From NCBI GenBank assembly GCA_027600665.1, contig JADGJL010000960.1, forward strand, positions 1 to 11,596: a DNA stretch of 11,596 nt, given 5' to 3'. The position numbers and the translations under genes are program-made. Source of the stretch: Irineochytrium annulatum. Lineage: Eukaryota; Chytridiomycota; Chytridiomycetes; Chytridiales; Chytridiaceae. Shown piece by piece: positions 1 through 8,677 of this stretch; the first letter of the stretch is position 1, and the number at the start of each line of letters is the position of its first letter. Below the pieces are notes generated by a model that saw only the letters and a program-made list of their open reading frames with translations, was not told the DNA's origin and did not search any database.

Positions 1-848
1 CCCCAGCGTCGTCCGTCCAATCCTCCCATTCGTTTACCGCCCCGCCATCCGTCTCCTCATCGCTTTCGTATTTCTCCTGCTCGAAGCTCTCCCAGTTTTT
101 CCCGGGCTCGACGTAGTTGATTACGGAGAACCGGTCGTAGGAGTGGTTGCGGGAGAAGATCTTGAAGTGCTTATCTTGGGCATGTGGTCGCGGAGGACGG
201 TGGAGGACTTGAAGTGTTTCTCGCAGTAGAGGCATTGCAGGCTGTGTCGCTTACATGAGCTGCGGCCTCCGTGAAAATCGAAGATCTCAACTTACTTGTT
301 TGTCTTCGCCGCCAGCAGCCCTAGGAACTCATGCACCTCCACCTAGTTGTCCAGCATACCGATATTAAAGCCGTACTCGCCGAAGATCAGCTTGACAAAC
401 GTAGTCCGCGAGGGGCCACGTGCTTGCAGAACGGACATTTCCGCCGAAAGCTCGCGTCGTTAATCCGCTCGCGTTCGGATTCGGAGCTTCTCGTTCGATA
501 TCTCACGCTGGAGCCGCTGTCCGAGGAGTCGATCCTCTCCAAAGTCAGGTCCCGGTTCGCCGAAACTAGCTCGAGCTTCGCACCATCCGCGCTGATTTCC
601 ACCGAGGCGGCCACCTTCCCCTCTTTGATTGGCGCGGCCCAAACGTCGATATACCGATCCAGGTACGGCATCACGTGCGCCTGATTCCTAACCGTGCCGC
701 CGTGCGTGGCCTCCACATGCGCGAGCACTCGCGCCGGTTTATGGTCGGCTCCGTCTCCGGCGGGCAGCGCGGCAAAGGGCATTGACAAACCACGGTGATT
801 ACGGAGCGTGCAATCCTCGTCCCACCCGTCTGCTGCCCGGCTATTCAA
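1..848 (-). pseudogene. ZNF277: ZNF277-type zinc-finger gene relic (partial, multiply broken)
   Basis: The minus strand encodes recognisable ZNF277 (C2H2 zinc-finger) segments in changing frames. In human cells ZNF277 is reported to bind ribosomal protein uS5. In order: the finger-1 end LAHVEATH followed by YLDRYIDVW (about 730-640); a charged helix with EDRLLGQRLQREIS (about 540-480); finger 2, which keeps CPFC (about 430); FNIGMLDN (about 365-346); finger 3, LQCLYCEKHF (240-211); then SYDRFSVINYVEPGKNWE (about 145-90) and an acidic tail reaching the left edge. Lesions: one-base losses near 541, 398-412 and 172-178; a compensating shift near 465-475; an in-frame TAG at 345-343. The finger-1 Cys pair and the finger-2 His positions (KLIFGEYG) are not recognisable. 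A GT...AG pair at 295-260 would be a 36-nt intron, shorter than any other here. The start codon is unclear. Family assignment is from remembered motif similarity; pseudogene versus poor sequence is unresolved. Confidence 0.72.
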
Positions 849-1070
849 AATCGCGTGGTAATTACGAGGCGCCGGAGTCGTGCCGGTAGTCCACCCCTCG
901 GTCCGGATCGCGTCCGCATCGCATCCGCAACGCCTTCTGTCCAGAAGGGAATTGTCAACTCCAATTCAAGCCTTCGAGTTTCGTTTTGCTGATGTCGACT
1001 CCCCAAAACTTGTGACAAAAGTCACCAAGATCTCGAAAGAGGAGTCCGAGATCGAACCAACAGCAACACG
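849..1070. promoter_or_regulatory. Divergent upstream region between the zinc-finger relic and MetH
   Basis: This 222-nt stretch lies between the oppositely oriented zinc-finger relic and methionine synthase, so it must hold the MetH promoter and 5' leader and may once have served both genes. No TATA box is obvious. The one ordered element is an inverted repeat, GTGAC-AAAA-GTCAC, at 1012-1025, 46 nt before the MetH ATG. No longer convincing ORF is present. Confidence 0.4.
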
Positions 1071-4000
1071 ATGACCGCCGACGTCGAGGCCTATGCCGTT
1101 GGGAAGGTGCCCGGGAAGGGCAAGGAGGTGGGACCGATGCGGTGATTGCGGGAGAGCTGGGCGCCATTATTAACGTGAAACGTGGCCAGGTCGAGGCCTA
1201 CCTCAGGAAGACCATCCAGGAGAGGATCATGTTCCTTGACGGGGCCATGGGGACGATGGTAAGCTGCCTGAGATGTTCTTGTACTTGTGGAAATCACATA
1301 TCTCACTCGCTTGGCTGCTGTAGATTCAGAAGTATCGGTTCACGGAGGAGCAGTTCCGCGGCGACCGCTTCAAGGTGCACAAGAAGGACTTCTTGAAGGG
1401 CAACAACGACCTCCTATCCCTCACCCAGCCCGACGCCATCATGGAGATACACCGGAAGTACCTGCTCGCGGGAGCCGACATGGTAGAGACAAACACCTTC
1501 TCGGGGACGACCATCGCGCAAGCGGACTACCACATGGAGGACCTCGCGTACGAGATCAACAAGGTCTCGGCCGAGATCGCGAAGAAGGTGTGCGTGGAGG
1601 TCACGGCGCAGGAGCCGCACAAGCCTCGGTTCGTCGTCGGCGCCATCGGACCTACCAACCGGACGGCGTCCATTTCTCCCTCCGTCGAGAACCCGTCGCT
1701 CCGGAACGTCACGTTTGATGAGCTCGTCGAGGCATATACCGAGCAGGTCCGCGGTCTCCTGGACGGCGGTTCCGATATCCTCATGGTCGAGACCGTTTTC
1801 GATACCTTGAACGCCAAAGCCGCCCTTTACGCTATCGACGTCGCCTTCGAGGACCTCGGGTACGATCGCTGCCCCGTCTTCGTCTCGGGAACTATTGTCG
1901 ACCAGTCCGGGCGGACGCTCTCCGGCCAAACGGGCGAGGGCTTCATCTCATCCGTTCGGCACTCGGACCCGCTCGCCATCGGCCTCAACTGCGCCCTGGG
2001 AGCCGACCAGATGCTCCCCTTCCTCCAGAACATCTCAAAGAATACCGACACCTTCACCATCTGCTACCCGAACGCCGGCCTGCCGAACACGTTCGGCGAG
2101 TACGACCAGTTGCCGCCGGAGATGGGTGAAGCCGTCGAGAAGTTCGCGTCACTGGGCCTGCTGAACATCGTGGGGGGATGCTGCGGTACGACGCCGGGCC
2201 ACATCAAGGCGATTCACGACGCGTGCATGAAGTACAAGCCGCGTGTGCCGCCGTCGCTGCCGCCGGGGGACATGATCGTGTCGGGGCTGGAGGTGTTTAA
2301 GGTGAATAAGGGGACGAACTTCGTCAACATCGGCGAGCGGTGCAACGTTTCGGGGTCGCGGGTGTTTGCCAAAAAGATTCTGAACGGCCAGTATGAAGAG
2401 GCACTGGCGATCGCGAGGCTGCAGGTCGAGAACGGCGCGCAGGTCATTGACGTGAACATGGACGAGGGTCTGCTGGATGGGAAGGCGGCGATGGCCAAGT
2501 TTTTGAACTACATTGCGAGTGAGCCGGATATTGCGAGGGTGCCGCTTATGGTGGACTCTAGTAACTTTGAGGTCGTGCTGGCGGGGTTGAAGTGCGCGCA
2601 GGGCAAGTGCATCGTTAATTCGATCTCGTTGAAGGAGGGCGAGGCGGATTTCATCAAAAAGGCGAAGCTCGTGAAGCGGTTCGGTGCGGCCTGCGTCGTC
2701 ATGGCTGTAAGTGTCTAGCCCTTTTTCGTGTTTGATGTTACGATATCTAACTCCCACCAAAGTTTGACGAGATCGGCCAAGCCGTCGAGTGCGACCGGAA
2801 GTTCGAGATTTGTAAGCGCTCATACGACATTCTGGTCCAACGCGTCGGCATCAACCCGGCCGATATCATTTTCGACCCTAACATCTTGACTATTGCGACC
2901 GGTCTAGAGGAGCACAATAACTATGCCGTTGAGTTCATCGAGGTGTGCCGGCGGATTAAGGCCGAGCTACCGCACGCGAAAATTAGCGGTGGTGTCTCGA
3001 ACTTATCGTTCGCCTTCCGTGGAAAGGAGGTTATTCGTATGGCCATGCACTCCGTCTTCCTGGTTCGTATTCGGCAATTTGTTCTCGCTGCTTTTCCTAA
3101 CATACTCTCTCTTCAGTACCACGCCATTAAAGCCGGCCTCGACATGGGCATCGTGAACGCTGGTTTCCTCACCATCTACGACGACATCCCGAAGGACCTC
3201 CTCCAGATTTGCGAGGACGCCGTCTGGAATCGGGATCCGGAGGTGACTGAGAAGCTCCTTAACTACGCCGCATCGCACGGTAACGACCCGAGTGCTAAAG
3301 CCGCGGAAGAGGAGGAGTGGCGGTCGTTTGACGTCGAGAAGAGGCTCGAGCACGCGCTGGTCAAGGGGATCACAAAGTTTGTCGTGGAGGACACGGAGGA
3401 GGCGAGGCTGAATAAGACGAAGTACCCGCGACCGCTTAACGTCATCGAGGGCCCCCTCATGTCCGGCATGTCGATCGTCGGTGAGCTGTTCGGCTCCGGC
3501 AAGATGTTCCTGCCCCAGGTCATCAAGTCCGCCCGTGTGATGAAGTCCGCCGTCGCGCACCTCATCCCTTTTATGGAGGAGGAGCGTCTGGCGAACCTCG
3601 CGGCGTCCGGCATCGATGAAACCGAGGACGAGAACTCGGCGTACAACGGCGTCGTGGTACTCGCGACGGTGAAGGGGGACGTGCACGACATTGGGAAGAA
3701 CATTGTCGGCGTCGTGTTGGGGTGCAATAATTACAAGGTGATTGACCTGGGCGTCATGACGCCTGCGGATAAGATCTTGAAGGCGGCTTTGGATAACAAG
3801 GCGGATGTGATCGGTCTCAGTGGGCTCATCACGCCAAGTTTAGATGAGATGGTGTACGTCGCGAAGGAGATGGAGCGGTTGGGTTTAAAGGTTTGTATTT
3901 GCGTGCCCTAATGGCTCTTCGAGCAATTTTTGACATGAACATTTCTGCGGTATAGATCCCTCTCCTGATCGGCGGCGCTACGACTTCGAAGATGCACACG

Positions 4001-5308
4001 GCCGTAAAGATCGCTCCGCGGTACTCCTTCCCTGCCATTCACGTCCTCGATGCGTCGCGGTCCGTCGTCGTTGTATCGAACCTCCTTGATGAAAGTCAGA
4101 AGGAGGATTTTGCTATGGACGTGTCGGACGAGTACGAGGACCTGAGGGTGGAGCATTACGAGGGCTTGAAGGACCGACGGTATCTGCCTTTGGAGAAGGC
4201 GAGGTCGCTCGCTCCCGTCATCGACTGGATGAAGGAGCCGGCGCCGGTGAAGCCGAAGATGCTGGGGACGAAGGTTGGTTCAGTTGCGAGTGGACTTCGG
4301 TGAACAATTTGTTTAAACGTGAGAACGTTAGGTGTACGACAACTACGACCTCGCGAAGCTGACGTCCCACATCGACTGGAACCCGTTCTTCCAAACGTGG
4401 CAGCTCCGCGGCAAGTACCCTAATCGTGGATACCCGAAGATTTTCAACGACGAGGCGGTCGGCGCTGAGGCGAAGAAGCTTTTCGATGACGCGCAGGTTA
4501 TGCTGAAGGACATTGTCGACAAGAAGGTCTTGAAGGCGACTGCCCTGGTTTGGACGGGTCCGGCGAACGCGATCGGCGACGACGTCGAAATCTACAAGGA
4601 CGAGGAGAGGAAGGAGATAATCGGCAAGTTCTACGGGCTCCGTCAGCAGGCCGAGAAGGACGCGGATTCCTCCGAGCCGTATTACTGCCTGTCGGACTTC
4701 ATCGCGCCCAAGTCGACCGGCCTCGCGGACTATATCGGCGTCATGGCGGTGTCGGTCGGATTCGGCGTCGACGAGGCCTGCGCGAAGTTCGAGGCCTCGC
4801 ACGACGACTTCAGCATTATCATGCTCAAGGCGCTCGCGGATCGTTTGACGGAGGCCCTGGCGGAGGTCATCCACGAGGAGGTCCGAAAGGAGCTTTGGGG
4901 CTACGCGCAGGAGGAGAATCTTAGTGTGGAGGAGCTGCTGCAGGTGAAGTACCAGGGCATCCGGCCCGCTCCAGGGTACCCGTCGCAGCCGGACCACACG
5001 GAGAAGGAGATGATGTGGAAGATGATCGATATCGAGAAGTTGACGGGAATCAAGTTGACGGAGTCTTTGGTACGCTCTACTATGTCTTCATTTCTTCCCG
5101 ATGTGGCATTAACTGTGGGGGTTTTCTTCAGGCTATGACGCCCGCAGCTTCGGTCTCGGCTGTTATGTACGCAAACAAGAACTCGGTTTACTTTGCCGTT
5201 GGGAAGATTGAGAAGGATCAGGTGGAGGAGTACGCGCAGAGGAAGGGGATGAAGCTCGAGGATGTTGAGAGATGGCTCGCGCCCAATCTTGCGTACGATA
5301 CGGATTAA
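1071..5308 (+). CDS. metH: Cobalamin-dependent methionine synthase (5-methyltetrahydrofolate:homocysteine methyltransferase), seven exons
   Basis: Transfers the methyl of 5-methyl-THF to homocysteine through enzyme-bound cob(I)alamin, giving methionine and THF; cytosolic. Exons: 1071-1258, 1324-2706, 2763-3062, 3117-3890, 3956-4273, 4332-5069, 5132-5308 (TAA 5306-5308); all six introns are phase 0. About 1292 codons against 1265 in human. In order: the homocysteine domain with zinc ligands Cys286, Cys349 and Cys350 (GLNC, GGCCG; the 63-residue spacing equals E. coli Cys247/Cys310); the pterin domain ([14 protein letters not shown], about residue 395); the B12 domain with GDVHDIG, axial His814 (codon 3684) and [13 protein letters not shown]; the reactivation domain with the AdoMet motif [12 protein letters not shown] (1199-1210). 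It ends LAYDTD, like animal MTR. The ATG at 1071 reads about 20 sensible codons, then needs one extra base near 1127-1133 (GGTGGGACC) to enter the conserved frame; as written it stops at a TGA at 1143-1145. Everything downstream is intact. Confidence 0.95.
1259..1323 (+). other. MetH intron 1 (65 nt, phase 0)
   Basis: Donor GTAAGC, acceptor CTGTAG. Splicing joins GTM to IQKYRF, matching the conserved GTMIQ segment of MetH. The intron length is not a multiple of three. Confidence 0.93.
2707..2762 (+). other. MetH intron 2 (56 nt, phase 0)
   Basis: Donor GTAAGT, branch-like CTAAC, acceptor CAAAG. Splicing joins VVMA to FDEIGQA, matching VVMAFDEEGQA of the family. Confidence 0.95.
3063..3116 (+). 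other. MetH intron 3 (54 nt, phase 0, stop-free)
   Basis: Donor GTTCGT (weak), branch-like CTAAC, pyrimidine tract and CAG acceptor. Splicing restores VFLYHAIKAG, matching the family. The intron is 18 codons long without a stop, so retention would insert 18 residues rather than truncate. Confidence 0.92.
3891..3955 (+). other. MetH intron 4 (65 nt, phase 0)
   Basis: Donor GTTTGT, acceptor TATAG. It lies inside the cobalamin-binding domain. Splicing joins RLGLK to [11 protein letters not shown], as in other MetH proteins. Confidence 0.93.
4274..4331 (+). other. MetH intron 5 (58 nt, phase 0)
   Basis: Donor GTTGGT, acceptor GTTAG. It sits close to the linker before the AdoMet-binding reactivation domain. 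Splicing gives GTKVYDNYDL, aligned with GTQVFEDYDL of human MTR. Confidence 0.92.
5070..5131 (+). other. MetH intron 6 (62 nt, phase 0)
   Basis: Donor GTACGC, branch-like TTAAC, acceptor TTCAG. Splicing joins LTESL to AMTPAASVS, matching the conserved LTESLAMxPAxSVSG region. Confidence 0.93.
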
Positions 5309-5497
5309 GTCTGCATGGCTTAGTGATTTATGATTCTCACACGCCGCATTTCTCTTTTTTATTCTTTTATGACCCTAGATACTGTTCTACATCAATGCCA
5401 ATACACATCATTTTCAGTAAAGCCCAGATTAGACTTTGATAGCATTCTGATGAGGGCCAGATGCTGGATTGGCTGATGTCGGCCAAGATTTACAACG
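5309..5497 (+). other. MetH 3' region and upstream region of the next gene
   Basis: Only 189 nt separate the MetH stop from the next ATG on the same strand. A T-rich run at about 5347-5370 may belong to the MetH 3' end, but no AATAAA is seen. The promoter of the downstream gene must lie here or inside MetH. Confidence 0.4.
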
Positions 5498-7886
5498 ATG
5501 AGCGAACGCGACGGCGCCCGACGCCTCTCGGTCTCCTTCGGTCGCACGTCACGTCGCGGCTCCTTCAACCCGCCGCCGGCCAACGCGTCAGCCGTGTCCC
5601 CTACCACGGCCGCGACATCGGCGGCCCAGCAGGCCAACATCTCTGGGCTCCTCCTCCCATTGCCCGCCGCCGACCTTTCGACGATGCCGTCAGGACACTT
5701 CCCTGCCACGATCCCGCACGCGTCGGAGGACATCGATGGACTTACCGGGATCGGGGGGAGTGCGAACCGGGGCTCGAGGGCTGCCGTCACGCGTACGACG
5801 GTGGTAAAGGACCCTGCTCCCGTTGGGGATATCGACGTTGACGCGTACCTTGAGGTTGGAGCACACCTTGAGCGCGCCCAACCGGTTCTGCAGCGGGGTT
5901 TCGACGTTGACGACCTGCTGTCATGTGGCAGCGGCAGCGGCACGAGCTTGGAGGTAAGAAGAGGTGAACCACACCAGCACGCAGTCTCATGCCATCAATT
6001 CTATTAGGTGGACCTTCCGGCATCGCCACCCGCGCGGGCCAGTGTCGCCGCGCCGCCTCCGAAGCATGGCCGTCGGCGTTCAAGCTCCTTCATGGCCGCG
6101 CCGAACGACTGGACGTGGTTCCCCCGCAATCACAAGCCCGACGAGGAGAAGCTGGACGCGAAACGGATGGTGACGACGGCCGGGTCGCAGGACATCGACC
6201 AGGTCATGTCTCTGGAAACTTTGGAGGGTAGACCGGGCCAGCTGCGTCCAAATGAGCGGAAGGCTTCGTTTGTCGACCCGCGGCTGACGGGTTGGACGTC
6301 CGAGACGAATGTCGGAGGTCCGTTGTCGACGGGGTCGTCGAAGCGGCCGGTTGATGTCGACAGGCTCGTGGCCATCGCTAGCGAAACCGAGCGGCAACCT
6401 CCGAAGCTAGAGAGGACCCGGGAGTTCTTGTCCGCAACTGCTATCAACATCAGGCGCAAGTCGCACCGGCCCCAGCTTGACCGCAAGTCGAAGTCGCTTG
6501 GCAACCTTACGTTTGGGATGGATGGCGCCGACGTGGACGCCGCTGCAGATGAGGACCGTCAGCAAGAGGTGGCGTATTACCCCTGGACGAGGGAGGGAGA
6601 GGACGCGGAGGATGTGGCGAAGTTGATCGGTATTGGGGAGAAGGGAGTGGATGGGGTGAGGGAGAGAATTGCGAAGGAGTCAGCCCGGCAATTTCCGGAC
6701 ATCGACCAGATGGTAGTGTTTGGCGAGGAGGCGATGCGGAAGCTGCCGGAGGACGCACGGGCCTCGCTCATGAGCCTCCACCCAGTGGACGATCCTGAGC
6801 CCGAGCCTGTTATGGATGGGTCCCCACCTCCGTTGGTGAAAGCCGCTTCACACGGCCTGGTCAGCAAGGAGGACATTCATCGCTCCCAGCGCGTCGCTGA
6901 CAGCGCAGATCTTACGCCACGTCGCCAACCTGGCGGACTCTTCCGGAGCCCGTCGACGCGCAAGAGGCCCGTGAACCACAGCACGCCAATGCTGAGCAGC
7001 TCGGGCCCGCACCACCACACGTCTCACCACGTCAAGGCTGCATCACACAGCACGCACGCGCTCCCATCGGAGGGCGACCGCCGGCAGCGCTTCGGCGGGA
7101 TGCTGAGGGCCGAGTCGGCGGCCGCTGTGGCCCCCGGGACGGCACCGCCGGTGGCCAAGCAGAAGACGACGTTCGACATCGACGGCCTCCTCCACATCGG
7201 CACGTTGGCCACCGAGTCGGTGATGCGGATCACGGAAGTCGAGGACGCAGGGTCGAAGGTGGACGTGTCGCAGATCATCGACATCGGGCAGTCGTCGGAT
7301 CAGGTGTTTGTCGACAGGGCTGACGTCGGGTTGGCGCCGTCGGCTATTCCGCCACCACCGCCGCCACCTCCAGTCATGACGGATGATATGAGGGCGTCGA
7401 CGGGGTCTATCCAGCCGACGCCGACGGCGATGAAGGCGGGCGCGGTGGATGTCGATGGCATCACAAGCGAGTCCGGTAGCACGGGGACGAGCCCGGCGCC
7501 TCGTGGCAGCCACGCGATCTTGATCAGCCCGGCGGCGGACGGTGGGCGGAGGAGGAAGCAATGGCGATCGGCGTCGGCGCTTGTCGGCGCTGGCTCACGG
7601 GCCGAGGGAGACGCGCGGAGCAGCGTGGATGAGCTGTGGTTGCGGAAGAGGCGGCTGTTGGGAGCAAAATCGATTAGCCTGGGACAGCTGCAAACACGGG
7701 CGGTGGAAGTTGTGGCCGTTCCCGTTATTGACATAGATAGCTTGGTAAGTCTTCCCAATGCTCATACGTGACGTGGCGCTAATGTTGACGAAGGTAGAGC
7801 TTGGATCGAAGTCGTCACTGAAGGGGAGCGCTTACCAACTCCAAGCCGAACACCTTCAAACACCGATAGTGGCTAAACTTGGGTAG
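5498..7886 (+). CDS. Unrecognised, likely disordered protein with about eleven D-[IV]-D-x-phi-phi-x-phi-G motifs, three exons
   Basis: I do not recognise this protein. Exons 5498-5953, 6008-7744 and 7794-7886 give 761 residues; both introns are phase 0. Composition is rich in Ser, Pro, Ala, Gly, Arg and Asp, with a Pro8 run at 600-607 and a His cluster near 487-493. There is no signal peptide, membrane segment or familiar domain. A short motif recurs at residues 78, 113, 136, 214, 268, 354, 383, 542, 571, 633 and 727. The best copies are DVDDLLSCG, DIDQMVVFG, DIDGLLHIG and DIDSLVELG. Basic-Ser stretches also recur (RRLSVSF, RRGSF, RRRSSSF, RKASF), as does KSxSLGxL (312-319 and 706-713). The ATG follows TACAACG and opens a 152-codon exon. 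The tail after the last motif is about 26 residues and ends VAKLG. Repeated motifs plus possible kinase sites suggest a multivalent scaffold; that is inference. The gene structure is well supported, the function unknown. Confidence 0.85.
5954..6007 (+). other. Intron 1 of the motif-repeat gene (54 nt, phase 0)
   Basis: Donor GTAAGA, acceptor ATTAG. Read through, it meets a TAG at its own 3' end. Splicing joins GTSLE to VDLPAS. Confidence 0.85.
7745..7793 (+). other. Intron 2 of the motif-repeat gene (49 nt, phase 0)
   Basis: Donor GTAAGT, branch-like CTAAT 11-15 nt before a GAAG acceptor. Splicing joins DIDSL to VELG and so completes another copy of the protein's own repeat. That choice is favoured over the later TAG acceptor at 7796-7798, which would give a frame stopping within eight codons. 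Confidence 0.8.
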
Positions 7887-8604
7887 ACGTTGACCTGGTA
7901 GGCAGTCATCGTAAAGTGCTATCTCGCCGCGGCAATATATATGTTCATTGATGTTCACCGCAAATCATTTGAGTGACAAGTACTGAATGCCACTGTCCAC
8001 TGCAACCACCACCTCTTCAAATCTCATCACCCTTATTCACCATCGGCCATCGGCAGCATCTTCCTCCCTCTTTTCCTGAGGCAATCCACCTGTTGCATTG
8101 CCTCCGAGCCGCTCGGGGCTCCGGCCCAATTTCTCCGTACGCGATTGTACATTATCATCTAGAGGTTTGTTTTGATGCCTTGACCAGCTTCTGCGCGCGA
8201 CTCTTGATACCGCTTAAGCTATGATTCGGAAGAACATCACAGGCGACCCCTTGAAGAGTTAAACGTACTCATGCACGGTAAAAACACAGGTCAACCCGAC
8301 TTCACAAGCTCTCGCAACTCCTCTGCTTGGAAAAAGAGACTAAGTAAATATACAAATATCTGACGCGGGACTGTCTATAACAACAATGGGACTTAGAAAG
8401 GCGCGCTTTATTAACGTGGCCATGCTAGCATAACGTCTCCAACTTCAGAATCGCATGGGACATGAACCGCTGTCGAAATCGCTTCCCGCAAATGTCATGA
8501 AAAACTGAACGTGAACCAGGCAGAAATTAACGTGTGTGAATCAAGACTTGAGGATGTGAGTAATGCTATTATTCCTGTAGCAAAATTTTGCAGCTTGGCC
8601 ATCA
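7887..8604. other. Intergenic stretch, no gene seen
   Basis: About 720 nt between the motif-repeat gene and the tRNA. It should hold the 3' end of the upstream gene and the 5' flank of the tRNA. An ORF at 7973-8224 (+) starts with GTG, has no recognisable motif and lacks the third-position GC bias of the real genes; I do not call it. No repeat or mobile-element signature is visible. Confidence 0.5.
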
Positions 8605-8677
8605 GGGGAATTAGCTCATATGGTAGAGCACTCGCTTAGCATGCGAGAGGCAGAGGGATCGATACCCTCATTCTCCA
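8605..8677 (+). tRNA. tRNA-Ala (anticodon AGC)
   Basis: A complete 73-nt cloverleaf without intron. The acceptor stem GGGGAAT/ATTCTCC contains the G3:U70 wobble pair that specifies alanine, with discriminator A. D stem is GCTC/GAGC, anticodon stem CTCGC/GCGAG with loop TTAGCAT (AGC), variable loop five bases, T stem GAGGG/CCCTC. The T loop is ATCGATA, with A at position 54, as in animal tRNA-Ala(AGC). A box (TAGCTCATATGG) and B box (GGATCGATACC) are inside the gene. CCA is not encoded. The nearest strong T run on this strand is at 8766-8774. Confidence 0.98.

Noticed and set aside
250..295. Alternative 46-nt intron in the zinc-finger relic using an AAG acceptor at 250
   Set aside because: It would put the third zinc finger out of frame; the 36-nt alternative is in frame, but neither can be trusted in a broken gene.
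2149..2823. Long open frame on the minus strand (224 codons)
   Set aside because: It is antisense to MetH exons 2-3 and crosses an intron; it is a by-product of GC-rich coding bias with no recognisable motif.
4218..4997. Long open frame on the minus strand (259 codons)
   Set aside because: Antisense shadow of MetH exons 5-6, explained by third-position GC bias of the sense strand.
7973..8224. 83-codon plus-strand ORF after the motif-repeat gene
   Set aside because: GTG start, no motif, composition unlike the real exons, and no splice-compatible continuation found.
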